From Flavobacteriales bacterium UBA1937 (GTDB taxonomy: Bacteria > Bacteroidota > Bacteroidia > Flavobacteriales > Weeksellaceae): a DNA stretch of 64,000 nt. The DNA is taken from contig DDFD01000046.1 in the NCBI GenBank assembly GCA_002337005.1, forward strand, positions 1 through 64,000. The letters are read 5' to 3'. Shown one piece after another: positions 25,456 through 35,957 of this stretch. The stretch's first letter is position 1; each line of letters starts with the position of its first letter. Both the position numbers and the translations under genes were made by a program. The notes under the pieces were generated by a model. That model saw nothing but the letters and a program-made list of their open reading frames with translations. It had not been told where the DNA came from and ran no database searches.

Positions 25456-26904
25456 ATGAAAAAGATAACGTATATCATTTTTACAATATTTATCCCTCTT
25501 TTTATTTTTTCTCAAAAGGTAGAAATAAAAAAAGATAAAGTTATTTATAATGAAAAAGAAGTTGCTATTGTAAACTCTCCTTTTAGAAACCATTTCGAAT
25601 ATTTAACACTCTCAGGAGAAAAAATATTTGAACTAGATTTGAAAGGTGTAGGTCTTAATGCAGATGAAATGTTATTTTATATGATTATAACAGACGGAAA
25701 AAAGACAACACAAGTTCCTTATGAAATTACAATTACTTCTCTTAAAGTTGCCAGAGTAATTACTCATCAATTAGCCTTGAAATATCATTTAATTGATGAA
25801 AAAGGTATTAATCAAGAAGAATTGCAGAAGTTTCTATCTGTTGAAAGAGAAAATCTTGGTGATAAATATCTTGCCATGAAAATGAAAGCAAAAGAAGAAC
25901 AAAATACTAAGAATTCTAAAATAGCTAGTGTAATTTCTATCTATAATCCTAGAATGGGCAAAAGCGGTGAAGTCTTGTATGGAAATGCATACAATGCTAG
26001 AATTGCGGGATATGTAAAACTGTATTCTTGTGATGATTTTTCGAGTAATCCTTGTATGGAAGTATGGGATTTAGACGGCATAAAAGTAGCTCAAATGTTC
26101 CCTGCTAAAGCAATGAAAAATTATCTAGTGAAGACTTATGATGGTAGAGAATTTAGTTTTGAAGCATCTAGATACTATGCTCCTTCTGATTATGCTTTTA
26201 TTACAGACTTAGTAGTAAATTTAATTCTTAATGATTATAAATTAGAACATTACGAAAATTACAAAAGAGCAGAATTACAAAATGCCAAAATAAAAGATGC
26301 AGTTGCCAGAAGTATTAATTTATATGATGTTCCAGGATTTGTAGTAGATAAAAAAGGGAAAAAATATGAAGGGAATCTTACCATTTGGTTTGAAAAATTA
26401 GATGTAGAAAGAACGGGTGAGAAATTGCCAGACGTAGGAGCTGATACCTATGGTCAGCAAGTTACCGTAAAAACAATAAATAATTTTGGTAATTCTACAA
26501 GAACTTTTAATGCAGATTCTGGAGCATACTTTTGTGCACAATTCAATGATGGAGAAGATTGCTATTACGGATTGTCTGTAAAAGGAGAATTGATGAAAAA
26601 ACTTCAAAATTTTGGAGATTTACATACCAATAACACCTATTTCTATAAACTTATTGAGAAAAAAAATAGTATTATGCTTTTACAAGATCCTGTAGAATTA
26701 CAGAAATATGTGATAAAAGTTAATCATCAAAATATGGGACAAATGATTGATAATCGTTCCAATGATAAACTATCCGAAAAATTAGCTGAATACCTTAAAG
26801 ACTGTAAAAAAATATCTAATGAAATTAAAAGTAAAGCTATAGATATAAAGAGTGAAGATAATCTCAAGTATATTATAGAAGAATATGAAAAATGTGAAAA
26901 ATAG
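25456..26904 (+). CDS. Secreted protein of unknown function
   Basis: The 482-residue protein starts with a signal peptide (MKKITYIIFTIFIPLFIFSQ). The rest is beta- and lysine-rich with aromatic patches (VYSLYS-like YVKLYSCDDF; SGAYFCAQFNDGEDCYYGLSVKGELMKKL), and the cysteines could form disulfides outside the cytoplasm. No enzymatic motif recognised. It starts four bases after the patatin gene, so the two are co-transcribed. An exported partner beside an intracellular lipase is unusual for an immune operon and may point to a link with the envelope. Confidence 0.6.
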   Translation: MKKITYIIFTIFIPLFIFSQKVEIKKDKVIYNEKEVAIVNSPFRNHFEYLTLSGEKIFELDLKGVGLNADEMLFYMIITDGKKTTQVPYEITITSLKVARVITHQLALKYHLIDEKGINQEELQKFLSVERENLGDKYLAMKMKAKEEQNTKNSKIASVISIYNPRMGKSGEVLYGNAYNARIAGYVKLYSCDDFSSNPCMEVWDLDGIKVAQMFPAKAMKNYLVKTYDGREFSFEASRYYAPSDYAFITDLVVNLILNDYKLEHYENYKRAELQNAKIKDAVARSINLYDVPGFVVDKKGKKYEGNLTIWFEKLDVERTGEKLPDVGADTYGQQVTVKTINNFGNSTRTFNADSGAYFCAQFNDGEDCYYGLSVKGELMKKLQNFGDLHTNNTYFYKLIEKKNSIMLLQDPVELQKYVIKVNHQNMGQMIDNRSNDKLSEKLAEYLKDCKKISNEIKSKAIDIKSEDNLKYIIEEYEKCEK

Positions 26905-26959
26905 TATTTTTTACAATTAGGTAACCTTTATTTTGTTCAAAAAAAACTAATTAAAAAAG

Positions 26960-28423
26960 ATGAAAAATACTCAAGAAATTAAACCAGAGGTTTTAAGATT
27001 TATTTCTAGAAGTATTGTTACAGATAAATGCGTTCTTGTGCTAGGACCAGATATTTACACAAAAGAAATAAATAATGAAATTATAGACAGAACCAGTTTT
27101 TTCAACTACCTACAGAAAAATAACTCAGATAAGAGAATATTTTTTGAAAAGGAAGGTGTTTTAAGGTTTGATGATTCTGAAAAATTTGAAATTTGGCAAG
27201 AAGTTGAAAATTTTTATTCGGGTAAAGGAGATATACAATTGTTAGAAACTATTGCTAACATAAAATTTCCATTGATTATTAATGCTTCTCCAGATGAATG
27301 TTTAGAAAAATATCTAAGAAACGAAATGGGAATCAAAGTTTTGTTCGAAAAATTTGATGGTGAGCAAGACGAAAATAAAGAGGTCGATTTTTCTGACGGA
27401 ACCCCCTTAATTTATAATGTTTTCGGCATAGGTTCAGACGCTCAAACTCAAGTTATCACTCATGAAAGTCTATTCAAAAAGATGCAAGAAATATTGCCCA
27501 TGAATTCATTTCCTCTCAAAGTGAGAAATTTTTTGCGTAATTCTAATTGTTTTTTATTTCTTGGGTTTAAGTTTGATTCTTGGACCTATCAGTTACTCAG
27601 TTATAAGATTATTAATGGTATTTCTGATACGAATAAAGAAAAGTTTAGTTCTTTAGAAATTAAAGGAGATTCTGAGGATTATTCTAGTCAAGATAATATT
27701 ATTATGAGCAAGGTTTTCGGAATGAAATTGATCAATACAACTCCATTACTATTTTTGGGTGATCTATTAAAATCAATAAATGGAATTGAGAATGGCAAAT
27801 CTAAGCTAAGAGAAGTAGGATATGCGGATAAATACAGTGCTTACATTTCCTATGCAGCAGAGACAAAAAATGTTTTGGAGAATATAAGCTATAGATTTAA
27901 AGAAATTCTTTTTGACATTAATTTGAAAGAAAAATCTAATACCGAATTACAATTGTTACACTATAAGGATGATCCTAATCATAGATTTGGAAGCAGTATA
28001 GATTCTTATGTTACAAGACTTGGGAAAGGAAAGACCGTTATTTTAATTGTTAATGATGATTATTTAAAGTCTGAAGTTTGTATGCAAGAAGCTCTTATAG
28101 TTTATAATAATCATGATAATGACGGAAGAGTTTTTTTTGTAATTCTAGCAGAACAGGATAAACTGAATTTTATTGAAGAAAAATTTAAAATTCAAGAAAG
28201 ATATTATGATTATTGGCAAGAGAGATTAATTAAAATTACTTCTAATAAAGGTTCTGATGCTAGAGAAATAGCTGCAATTATTAGTATAAGAGATTTTATT
28301 TTTGAATTTATAAGTAAAATTTTTGATACCAATAGTTTGGTGCTGAATGAACCTCATTTTGTAAATGATATTGATAGAGATGTTTTTATTTATGATATAA
28401 TTAATAAAATGAAAGAAGTATGA
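26960..28423 (+). CDS. SIR2-like plus TIR-like protein (probable NAD-consuming effector)
   Basis: The N-terminal 270 residues look like a divergent SIR2 fold: VLVLGPDIYTKE in place of the usual glycine loop, IINASPD, and the closing strand NCFLFLGFKFDSW typical of SIR2-like defence proteins. From about residue 289 a TIR domain follows: KYSAYISYAAETK, the middle part SSIDSYVTRLGKGKTVILIVNDDYLKS, and CMQEALIVY with the glutamate (near 376) at the position of the catalytic residue of TIR NAD hydrolases. No signal peptide. The stop codon overlaps the next start as ATGA, so it is translationally coupled to the STAND NTPase. The likely role is depletion of NAD when triggered. The SIR2 part lacks a clear canonical active site and may be structural. 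Confidence 0.75.
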   Translation: MKNTQEIKPEVLRFISRSIVTDKCVLVLGPDIYTKEINNEIIDRTSFFNYLQKNNSDKRIFFEKEGVLRFDDSEKFEIWQEVENFYSGKGDIQLLETIANIKFPLIINASPDECLEKYLRNEMGIKVLFEKFDGEQDENKEVDFSDGTPLIYNVFGIGSDAQTQVITHESLFKKMQEILPMNSFPLKVRNFLRNSNCFLFLGFKFDSWTYQLLSYKIINGISDTNKEKFSSLEIKGDSEDYSSQDNIIMSKVFGMKLINTTPLLFLGDLLKSINGIENGKSKLREVGYADKYSAYISYAAETKNVLENISYRFKEILFDINLKEKSNTELQLLHYKDDPNHRFGSSIDSYVTRLGKGKTVILIVNDDYLKSEVCMQEALIVYNNHDNDGRVFFVILAEQDKLNFIEEKFKIQERYYDYWQERLIKITSNKGSDAREIAAIISIRDFIFEFISKIFDTNSLVLNEPHFVNDIDRDVFIYDIINKMKEV

Positions 28424-30828
28424 GTCCACAAAAAAAATACAGATTTCCTGGTCTAAGTGTTTATAAAAAAGAAGATAAGGATATTTTTAATGGTAGGAAT
28501 GATGATGCGGAAAAATTGTTAAGTTCATTATTGCTCAATAGAACTTTGGTCTTTCACGGTGAGTCTGGTGTTGGGAAAAGTTCTCTCATTCAGGCAGGCT
28601 TACTTCCTCTGATTGATGATAATATTGAAAATACAAGACTATTTCCTGTAGATATAAAAATGTCTGACATTAATGCAAATGAAGATGAAGATAACTTAGT
28701 GAAGTTTACAATTAATGAAATTTTAAAAAAATTAGATACTATTCCTGATTTTAATTTAGACATTAATCCATATATGATGGATGGTTTTAGTGAGAATACA
28801 TTATGGTCAATTAATAAAAGAATTGAAAAAAAAGGAAAAAGTTTATTACTTATTTTTGATCAATTTGAAAATTTACAAACTTTTAGTTTCTCCCAAATTA
28901 TAAAACTTAAAAATGAACTTTATGAACTGTTAGATAGTAAAATGCCTAGTAATATCTATACAGAAATAAAAGAAAATTTAAATAATTCATTAGATAATCA
29001 AAAACTTAAAAGTGAGTTGTTACAAGAGTTTGACTTCCTAAGCCAGCCTAGTAATGCCAAAATATTATTTGTAATTAGAGAAGATAAATTAGGAGTAATG
29101 TCTTCTTTTTCTGATCTGTTTCCAGGAATTTTAAAAAATGATTTTTTTATTAAACCTCTTACCAAGAAATCTGCATTAGATGTTCTTCTTTTGCCTATTT
29201 CTATAGAAGATAATAAATTTATAACCCAGCCTTTTTCATTCGAAAATATAGATTTAGCAAAAAAACTTGTGGATAAAGTTGCAGATGCTGATTTTGTAGA
29301 TCCAATACAATTACAGATTGTTGCTAGAAATTTAGAAAGAAACATAGTTTATGCTAAAAATAAAACCATTATTGGTGAAGAAGATATTCCCGAAGTTTCG
29401 GATGCTATAGAAATTTTTTATCAAGAATGCTGGAATTCTTTAGAATTAGATAAAGAACTGTCTAATGAACAAATAATCAATATAAAAGAAAAAATATTTG
29501 ACGAGTTGGTCTCGAACAATAATAGAATATTATATTACAAAGGTCAAGTAAGAGATGAAAATGAACGTAAAGTTATTGAAAAATTAAGAAAAGAAGGCTT
29601 AGTGAGAATAGTGCTTTCTGAACGAAATGAATATTATCAGCTGTCACATGATCGTTTGATAGAACCATTTAAGAAAGATATTCTAAAAAGTAAAGAAAGA
29701 ACCTTTATTGACACATCTATAAAGGAAGAGAATGAGAGCCTTATTCTAAAAATCAATCATTTGAATTTATTATATAAAAGTTATAAGAAAGTGCTACTTC
29801 TTTTGCTTTTTATAGCAATTGGAGCTATGGCCTACAAAGCCTATAATGATTATTCTCAAAAAGGTAAAATGGAACAGATTTTTAATATTTCTCCATACAA
29901 AGAATCTTATCTTTACTATACAGAAACCAATCGGTTTAAAACAGCTATTTTTAAATATTGTACAAGTGATGTAAAATCTCAAAATGAAATAATTGATAGA
30001 TTTAATTCTGAGTTGGTGAGAGATACTCTTCAGGCAGGAGTAGAAGCAGATTCACTCTTTAAAATTGGAAAATATGAAGAAGGAATTAAAAAATATAGGA
30101 TTGTATTAAGTTTTCTAAAACAGAGAAAAAGAAATACTACTGATATTAATTCATTAATTTATGGGTATAATCATGCGATAGATGTTTTTAAAACATTTGA
30201 TCAAGAAAGGCAGAAACAGCCAACAGATGTGGTGAAAAAAATTAATCTTGAGAAAAAACAACTGATAATGATTCCTAACGATATTTTGAAATATAAATAT
30301 CTGGAAGAAGTAGGATTGGGAGAAAATAATTTGCTGTTTTTCCCAAAAAATATCTTACAACTAGAAAATATAAACAATATAAAGCTTCAGAACAATAAAA
30401 TAAAATCAATACCTAAAGAGATTTCAAAAGTAAAAAAAATATATAATCTTAATCTAAATTATAATTTCATTTACGAATTACCAAAAGAGATAGGAGAGTT
30501 AAAAAATCTGAAATATTTAACGTTAGTATCTAATAAAATTTCTGTATTGCCTAATAGTATTACTAATCTTGATAGACTAGAAGTACTGGCTTTGTCTGAA
30601 AATGATTTGTTTATTTTACCAGAAAATGCCTTGAAATTAAAATCTCTTAAAAAACTATATGTAAATAACTGTAAGATTTCTACTCTTCCAAAAGATTTTA
30701 AAACACTCTTAAATAATTCTTCTTTAGAAACCATTTACTTAAATCAGAATCCAATTAAAATCCAAGGTGTATTTACTAATAAATATAAAAAAACGATAAC
30801 TATTAAGAATGATAAAAGTGAGTTTTAA
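28420..30828 (+). CDS. STAND NTPase with membrane segment and leucine-rich repeats
   Basis: Residues 15-330 form a STAND ATPase of the nSTAND1 kind: Walker A GESGVGKSS at 47-55 and Walker B LLLIFDQFE (near 145). A winged-helix-like part ends with YYQLSHDRLIEPF. A single membrane helix (LLLLLFIAIGAMAYKAY, near 460) follows, then a TPR-like stretch (ADSLFKIGKYEEGIKKYR) and about seven leucine-rich repeats (IPNDILKYKYLEEVGLGENNL pattern) at the C-terminus. The layout sensor (LRR), switch (STAND) and anchor (TM) resembles an NLR split over two genes, with the TIR effector encoded upstream and overlapping by four bases. It probably senses a signal across or at the membrane. Confidence 0.85.
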   Translation: MSPQKKYRFPGLSVYKKEDKDIFNGRNDDAEKLLSSLLLNRTLVFHGESGVGKSSLIQAGLLPLIDDNIENTRLFPVDIKMSDINANEDEDNLVKFTINEILKKLDTIPDFNLDINPYMMDGFSENTLWSINKRIEKKGKSLLLIFDQFENLQTFSFSQIIKLKNELYELLDSKMPSNIYTEIKENLNNSLDNQKLKSELLQEFDFLSQPSNAKILFVIREDKLGVMSSFSDLFPGILKNDFFIKPLTKKSALDVLLLPISIEDNKFITQPFSFENIDLAKKLVDKVADADFVDPIQLQIVARNLERNIVYAKNKTIIGEEDIPEVSDAIEIFYQECWNSLELDKELSNEQIINIKEKIFDELVSNNNRILYYKGQVRDENERKVIEKLRKEGLVRIVLSERNEYYQLSHDRLIEPFKKDILKSKERTFIDTSIKEENESLILKINHLNLLYKSYKKVLLLLLFIAIGAMAYKAYNDYSQKGKMEQIFNISPYKESYLYYTETNRFKTAIFKYCTSDVKSQNEIIDRFNSELVRDTLQAGVEADSLFKIGKYEEGIKKYRIVLSFLKQRKRNTTDINSLIYGYNHAIDVFKTFDQERQKQPTDVVKKINLEKKQLIMIPNDILKYKYLEEVGLGENNLLFFPKNILQLENINNIKLQNNKIKSIPKEISKVKKIYNLNLNYNFIYELPKEIGELKNLKYLTLVSNKISVLPNSITNLDRLEVLALSENDLFILPENALKLKSLKKLYVNNCKISTLPKDFKTLLNNSSLETIYLNQNPIKIQGVFTNKYKKTITIKNDKSEF

Positions 30829-31414
30829 AGTAAATATTTAAAAATAAATTAAAACTAATCATCATAAAATCCTGCTTTATTGATGTAGATATTTCTTTGT
30901 ATGTTATTCTTAAAAACATTTAACCCTTATCAAACATAAGAGTTAGATATTTGCCAAGTTATTACCCTTTTTTCTATTATTGTAATAATAAATCGTGAAA
31001 AAAAAATAGATTACTATTGATAGGTTTTCGCTGTAAATTTCATAAAATCTAAAATGGTTGATGATTTAGGTTATGTTTGATAATGTATAAAAATAATGAA
31101 AAGACATTTTTTTGAAATTATGTTAAATTAATTCAGAAAAAACCACGAAATGGAATAAAATAATAAATTAATAATCAGATGATTAAATCTTTTTAATATA
31201 AAATTAACAGATTAGAGATATAAAATATTGAAAAATATCGTTAAATTTATTGAGTAAAAAATCTAAAACCAAGAAAACAAGAATTCTTAATATTCATTCA
31301 TGTAAAATCCAATTATAATTGAGAGATTAAATGATAATGGAGAATTAGTTAAACATTAATTCTTTATAAGGAAATATTATAAAAAATGTAATAAGACCAA
31401 TAAAAACGATAACC
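30829..31414. other. Long AT-rich spacer, no gene seen
   Basis: The 586 bases contain no credible frame. They are extremely AT-rich, with many runs of A and T and several short direct repeats such as ataaattaataatc. No perfect Bacteroidota promoter was found. This is the upstream region of the toxin-like locus, so a control region is expected; curved DNA or binding of a silencing protein would fit the composition. Confidence 0.5.
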
Positions 31415-33529
31415 ATGCCAGAAACAATTTCCCAAAGCTCAAGTTCTGAATTTTTTTCTATTAAAGAAGGTAGAAATATAAGAGCAAAGCTATATGCAGA
31501 ATCTGCATTCTATTTAGATACTTCTTTAGAATTTACACAAAATATAAACCAAAAATATGGTAAAGTAGAAACTGCTGTTACGCAATATAGAACAACTTCA
31601 GTAGTAAACTATACAGGGAAAGTATTTGCTATTTGCACAGGACAGGCTTTCTTACAACCTATGCAAGATGATGTGACAAAAGTTAACTTAATTTTGCGTC
31701 CTTTTAAACAACCTATTAATGGCTTACCAATTAAGTATTTTATCTATCGAGGTTTGAAAAAATCAGATTTTTTTGTTAATGGAAAATTACTTGCAAAATC
31801 TGAGTTTACTAGTGAGTTCATCAATCATGTGAGAGATGAATATGATAGATTTTATAATCAAAACAAAAACTTATCAAAACCAGAGTTTTTAGCAAGTTTT
31901 TTGGGCTTTAGAGAAATAGATGATATTCTACAGAACGAAAATGAATTAATAGACGAATATTTTTTTAAAACATCTGAAACAGAAGAAGATAAAGTAGCTT
32001 TTGAACTTCCTATAATACAGAGAGGAACTTATCTGGGAAATGCAGAAGGAAATATAGGTATTGATATTATTCTAAACAATGGAGATTACTATATAGAAAA
32101 TGATGCTAATCCTTTTCAGCTAAATCTAAAGTTTGCAAGAGAAAAAGAGCACAAACTTAGGTATGATAATTATAGTTATTTTCAAAAGAAATTAATTAGA
32201 GAAAACGCTACTATTTTTATGGATATAGCGGCTTTTTATGGTTTACATTCAGAAAACGGGAAAATACATCTTAATAATTCTTCTGATGTTGCAAAATCTC
32301 CTGAATCTATTTTTAATTTGATTAAAAATTATCAAACCGCTGCAACTACTTATTTATATATACAAAGTAATAGACAACGATCTTATAACTTCTATGGAAA
32401 CTATAAAATTTCTGCTAATGATAACCATAATCTAAAAATAGGAACTGATGTTAATAATTTATCCGCAATGATATTTGGTGGTGAAGATTGGCCTGTTTTA
32501 TCTTTTAAAAATGAGCAAAACTCTGAAAAATTATTTGTTTCACTTATAAATGATAAAAATTACTTTGATAAGGTTTTCTATATAGACATTGCAAATCCTA
32601 AAGGAGAAAATGAAAATAATCTTTTCATTAAAGATTTAAAAAATGCTACAGAAACTAAAGATGTAGATTTTATTACACCTATTGAATTTAAAATTACCAA
32701 ATCAGCTGGGATTATAAAATTAATATACGTTGGCAAAGATTTAGATGAAACCTATATAAATAATGAAAGTTTGTATTTACTAAATAAACATCATAATGTA
32801 GTAAGAGATGTGTTCCCTGTAATTAATGCAAAAACACATCTTAAAGGAAATGGCAATTTTTATAAAATAAGTTTCAATGAAAAATATTTTGTGAATTTTA
32901 AATTGTTTTCTAATCTGCAATCTGTTTCTACAATTAACAATAGTGTGGTTTTTTATCAGGGGAAAAAGAAAATAGGACAAGATATTTTAGTAAAAGAGAA
33001 AGTTTTATTTGGTGCAAAAAAAGAAGACACTATTGATAGCAATGAAATTAATAATGTTAATCTTATTTTTGGAACAAATAGTTCTATGTTTACATCTTTA
33101 CCAAAAGATGTTGAAACAAAGATTTTGATGCAGAATCTCTATGGAGATACAAATTATAATTTCTATTCTAACAAAATTAATGATAGTGGAAATATTGTAA
33201 AACTTATAAAGTTAAAGTATAATGAACAATATGATACTACATACTTTTCTATTGGCATTACTAAAGAAGAGTTAGACAAATTACTCGCAATAGTGCCAGA
33301 AAATGCTACTAATGTAAAATTGTATTTAGAGGAAGAAGAAATTAATCCTTTATTAGATATAGAAGCTAAAAAATCTTACTTTAAATACTCTTTAGGAATA
33401 AATTTTGAAAACAGCAATGGAGGTTTGGCTGTTTTATCTCCTACACAGAAAGTATATGTTTATGGAGAAAGCATACATTTTTTTGCTTCTAGTGATTTTG
33501 CAGAGTACGAAAACTTAATAGCCGAATAA
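31415..33529 (+). CDS. 704-residue cytoplasmic protein, first gene of the toxin-type locus
   Basis: No signal peptide, membrane segment or catalytic motif is seen. Characteristic stretches are VFAICTGQAFLQPMQDD, ILRPFKQPINGLPIKYFIYRG and DYSYFQKK-like RYDNYSYFQKK. The rest alternates beta strands and polar loops. I recall proteins of this type in flavobacterial genomes directly ahead of large proteins with variable toxin ends, but it has no assigned name. The stop is one base before the start of the 600-residue protein, so the pair is surely co-translated. It may act as a chaperone, adaptor or structural part for the toxin. Confidence 0.6.
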   Translation: MPETISQSSSSEFFSIKEGRNIRAKLYAESAFYLDTSLEFTQNINQKYGKVETAVTQYRTTSVVNYTGKVFAICTGQAFLQPMQDDVTKVNLILRPFKQPINGLPIKYFIYRGLKKSDFFVNGKLLAKSEFTSEFINHVRDEYDRFYNQNKNLSKPEFLASFLGFREIDDILQNENELIDEYFFKTSETEEDKVAFELPIIQRGTYLGNAEGNIGIDIILNNGDYYIENDANPFQLNLKFAREKEHKLRYDNYSYFQKKLIRENATIFMDIAAFYGLHSENGKIHLNNSSDVAKSPESIFNLIKNYQTAATTYLYIQSNRQRSYNFYGNYKISANDNHNLKIGTDVNNLSAMIFGGEDWPVLSFKNEQNSEKLFVSLINDKNYFDKVFYIDIANPKGENENNLFIKDLKNATETKDVDFITPIEFKITKSAGIIKLIYVGKDLDETYINNESLYLLNKHHNVVRDVFPVINAKTHLKGNGNFYKISFNEKYFVNFKLFSNLQSVSTINNSVVFYQGKKKIGQDILVKEKVLFGAKKEDTIDSNEINNVNLIFGTNSSMFTSLPKDVETKILMQNLYGDTNYNFYSNKINDSGNIVKLIKLKYNEQYDTTYFSIGITKEELDKLLAIVPENATNVKLYLEEEEINPLLDIEAKKSYFKYSLGINFENSNGGLAVLSPTQKVYVYGESIHFFASSDFAEYENLIAE

Positions 33530-33530
33530 A

Positions 33531-35333
33531 ATGAATACGATACAAATATTAGAATTTTTAAAATACTATAGTCTTAAAGGACAGTTTATTGGTTTTGATA
33601 ATAGTGGAGGAGACTTTTTAGACTATGTTACCAAGGATACGGAGTTCATTACTCCAGAAAATTTAAAATTTAAAATACGACAGTTTAGGATAAATTGGGG
33701 AGAGGTAAAGAGTAATCAAAAATCAGTGAATTTTTGTGAAAGAAATTTTTGTTTTGATTTGAGAAATAATTCTGATATATTGGGAACGGAAAATAATCCT
33801 GAAAATTTAATCAGACCAATCAACGCAAAGCCATTTTCTTCTGGAGGAAAACAGTATATAAGATATCTCTTCTATTCAAACCATTATTATAATGAAATGA
33901 AAAGAGACCCAAATTGGCATATGCAAACTGTAAATCAGTATGACAATGTTTTATATATAAATGAAAAAGGTGAGTCATATTATCCTTTTTCTATGATTAT
34001 TTCAATCCCAAATGAAAGTAAAGATGATTTTGAAAAATTCTTAAATTTAAAAACAGGTAAAATTCAGTATCACAATGGAGTAAGAGAAGTTGAGAACGAC
34101 ACTTGGAGAAAATATTTTTATACAGCATTAGATAAAGCTATTAGAAATCAAGCTGAAGATTTACGAGAAATATTAAAATACCCACCAGAAGTAATTGTGG
34201 ATGAATTGTGTTCAAATAATGAGGAAGAAAATTACTCTTTGAACGATTTAAAATTATTAATCAAAAAAGTTGCAGATTATTGGAATGGTATTTTTAGCTC
34301 TATAAGCGATGATGATAAAAAGAATTTAATATTAGGAATTTTAGAAAATATTCCGAAAAAGGATGCAGGAGAAATTTATGATTTATTTTTTCAATCAGAT
34401 ACTCTATATTTTAAAAAATATAAAGATTTATTGGATGATAATGGTAAGATTAGATTTACGTTTTTGCTTATAAGATTATTTTTTAGAAAGATGACATCGC
34501 AAGATTTTATTGCGTATCAAGAAACCGTAAAAAATCTACCAAAAGAAAATATTTTACCATTTATCCATGAAGAAATTTCTGATGGGCTTTTTAGTCATAT
34601 CAAAAAAGGACCATATTATGATTATGAAATTTCTAATTATGGCTTTTTGGTAGAAAAAATGGCTTTTTGGGTTTATAAAGATGAAATAGACGGAGTTCCA
34701 CAGGGCGTCTTTAAAAATAGGCTTGCAACACAGAAAGAAAATGTTTTTAGTTATGTGACTAGAAAATTATATAATTTTGATGAGATTATAGGTGCTGTAT
34801 GTTGTTTTAATAAACCTGAGGTTGGTTTTATGCAGTTTATGGTTTATCCAATACCAGCGTTTGCATTTCCTGTTTTTGATGAAGGTTTGTCAAAAAATTA
34901 CACTGTTACAGATATAATTAACGACATAGGAACCGCAGCAGGAATAATATTTCCTTTTTTCAAAATTGTACAGGCAGAAGCCATATTGTCTAATGCAATA
35001 GGGATGGCTCTTACTATTACGGGACATGTATTAACAAAAACACTACTAGAAGAAAGTATAAAGAAAGACCCTACAGGTAGAGGTAGAAATTTCCTGTATA
35101 TTTATCACGCTATAAATTTGCTTTGGGGAGGTAAAGATTTAGTGATTATTATTAGTACCGCTAAAAAGGTAAAAGATATAAAAACAATCTTTGATTTTGA
35201 AAACCTATTAGCAGCTTGGGGATTTTACCAAGAAACCGATGGTTATAAAGATTTAGTAGAAAATCCTGTTGAAGGATTTGTGGCGTTTAAAGATGATATG
35301 GATAAAATAAAAGTTGTATATAATGAAAAATAA
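33531..35333 (+). CDS. Probable polymorphic toxin with membrane-active C-terminal region
   Basis: The 600-residue protein has a polar N-terminal part (to about 440), then a hydrophobic, glycine/alanine-rich section (TVTDIINDIGTAAGIIFPFF; NAIGMALTITGHVLTKTLL) like pre-toxin or pore-forming modules. A distinct C-terminal part starts near GRGRNFLYIYHAINLLWGG. A diverged copy of this last part occurs alone as a remnant at 37264-37473, the signature of exchangeable toxin ends. No signal peptide. Its stop overlaps the first lipoprotein gene by 11 bases, the usual toxin-immunity order. Because the immunity candidates are lipoproteins, the toxin probably acts at the membrane or in the periplasm. The toxic activity is inferred. 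Confidence 0.6.
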   Translation: MNTIQILEFLKYYSLKGQFIGFDNSGGDFLDYVTKDTEFITPENLKFKIRQFRINWGEVKSNQKSVNFCERNFCFDLRNNSDILGTENNPENLIRPINAKPFSSGGKQYIRYLFYSNHYYNEMKRDPNWHMQTVNQYDNVLYINEKGESYYPFSMIISIPNESKDDFEKFLNLKTGKIQYHNGVREVENDTWRKYFYTALDKAIRNQAEDLREILKYPPEVIVDELCSNNEEENYSLNDLKLLIKKVADYWNGIFSSISDDDKKNLILGILENIPKKDAGEIYDLFFQSDTLYFKKYKDLLDDNGKIRFTFLLIRLFFRKMTSQDFIAYQETVKNLPKENILPFIHEEISDGLFSHIKKGPYYDYEISNYGFLVEKMAFWVYKDEIDGVPQGVFKNRLATQKENVFSYVTRKLYNFDEIIGAVCCFNKPEVGFMQFMVYPIPAFAFPVFDEGLSKNYTVTDIINDIGTAAGIIFPFFKIVQAEAILSNAIGMALTITGHVLTKTLLEESIKKDPTGRGRNFLYIYHAINLLWGGKDLVIIISTAKKVKDIKTIFDFENLLAAWGFYQETDGYKDLVENPVEGFVAFKDDMDKIKVVYNEK

Positions 35334-35925
35334 ATGTAGAATTCTTGTTGGAATAATATTATTACTTCTAATCTCTTGTAAAACGGAGACAGTTTCAGAC
35401 GATGAATATGAAGTTTTAAACCTATTTATCAATCAAATTTTAGAGCCTAAGGTTGTAGAAATTGAATCTTCTAACAATTATGGGAAATTATTTTCTGATA
35501 AAATGAGTTTAGAAGAAGAATTAAATAAAATAGATTCAATAAAAAAATATACCCCCTTTACTTACGAGTTATCTGATAGTTTGTTTCAAATCGATACAAA
35601 TAATAAGATTCAGCACAAACTTGTTTGGGAGTTGATTTATGGTCCTGATAAAGAGATATATAAGGGTTTGCCTTTAGATTTTTCAAGGTTGAAACTTCAA
35701 AGAAATTACAATAGAATACCACATTACACTTCGGAAACCAAGAATTTTTTAGGGAAATTTAAAATTTCTAGAATAGTTTTTAGCAAAAGACACGAAAGAG
35801 CATATTTTGAATATCATAAAAGCGACAGTACCTTTTTAGATAAGTTTGAAATAAACTATATAGTAGCTGAAAAAGAACAAGGTGTATGGAAAGCAAAACG
35901 ATGGAGTGGATATTCAACTAAATAG
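35323..35925 (+). CDS. Immunity-type lipoprotein, copy 1
   Basis: I choose the ATG at 35323 rather than the TTG at 35314 because the lipoprotein signal (LVGIILLLLISCKTE) starts with MKNKCR. The mature protein (about 180 residues) shares with the next three lipoproteins the pattern DDEYEVLNLFINQ near the start, YELSDSLF in the middle, and FLGKFKISRIVFSKRHERAYFE near the end, closing with W-K. The start overlaps the toxin gene by 11 bases. A lipid-anchored protein encoded straight after a toxin is best read as its immunity protein, placed in the periplasm or outer membrane. Confidence 0.65.
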   Translation: MKNKCRILVGIILLLLISCKTETVSDDEYEVLNLFINQILEPKVVEIESSNNYGKLFSDKMSLEEELNKIDSIKKYTPFTYELSDSLFQIDTNNKIQHKLVWELIYGPDKEIYKGLPLDFSRLKLQRNYNRIPHYTSETKNFLGKFKISRIVFSKRHERAYFEYHKSDSTFLDKFEINYIVAEKEQGVWKAKRWSGYSTK

Positions 35926-35957
35926 TTTAACAGGGATGAAATAACCCAAAATAGATT

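Noticed and set aside
23196..28423. CBASS system (patatin effector)
   Set aside because: No cyclic nucleotide synthase or accessory CBASS gene is present nearby.
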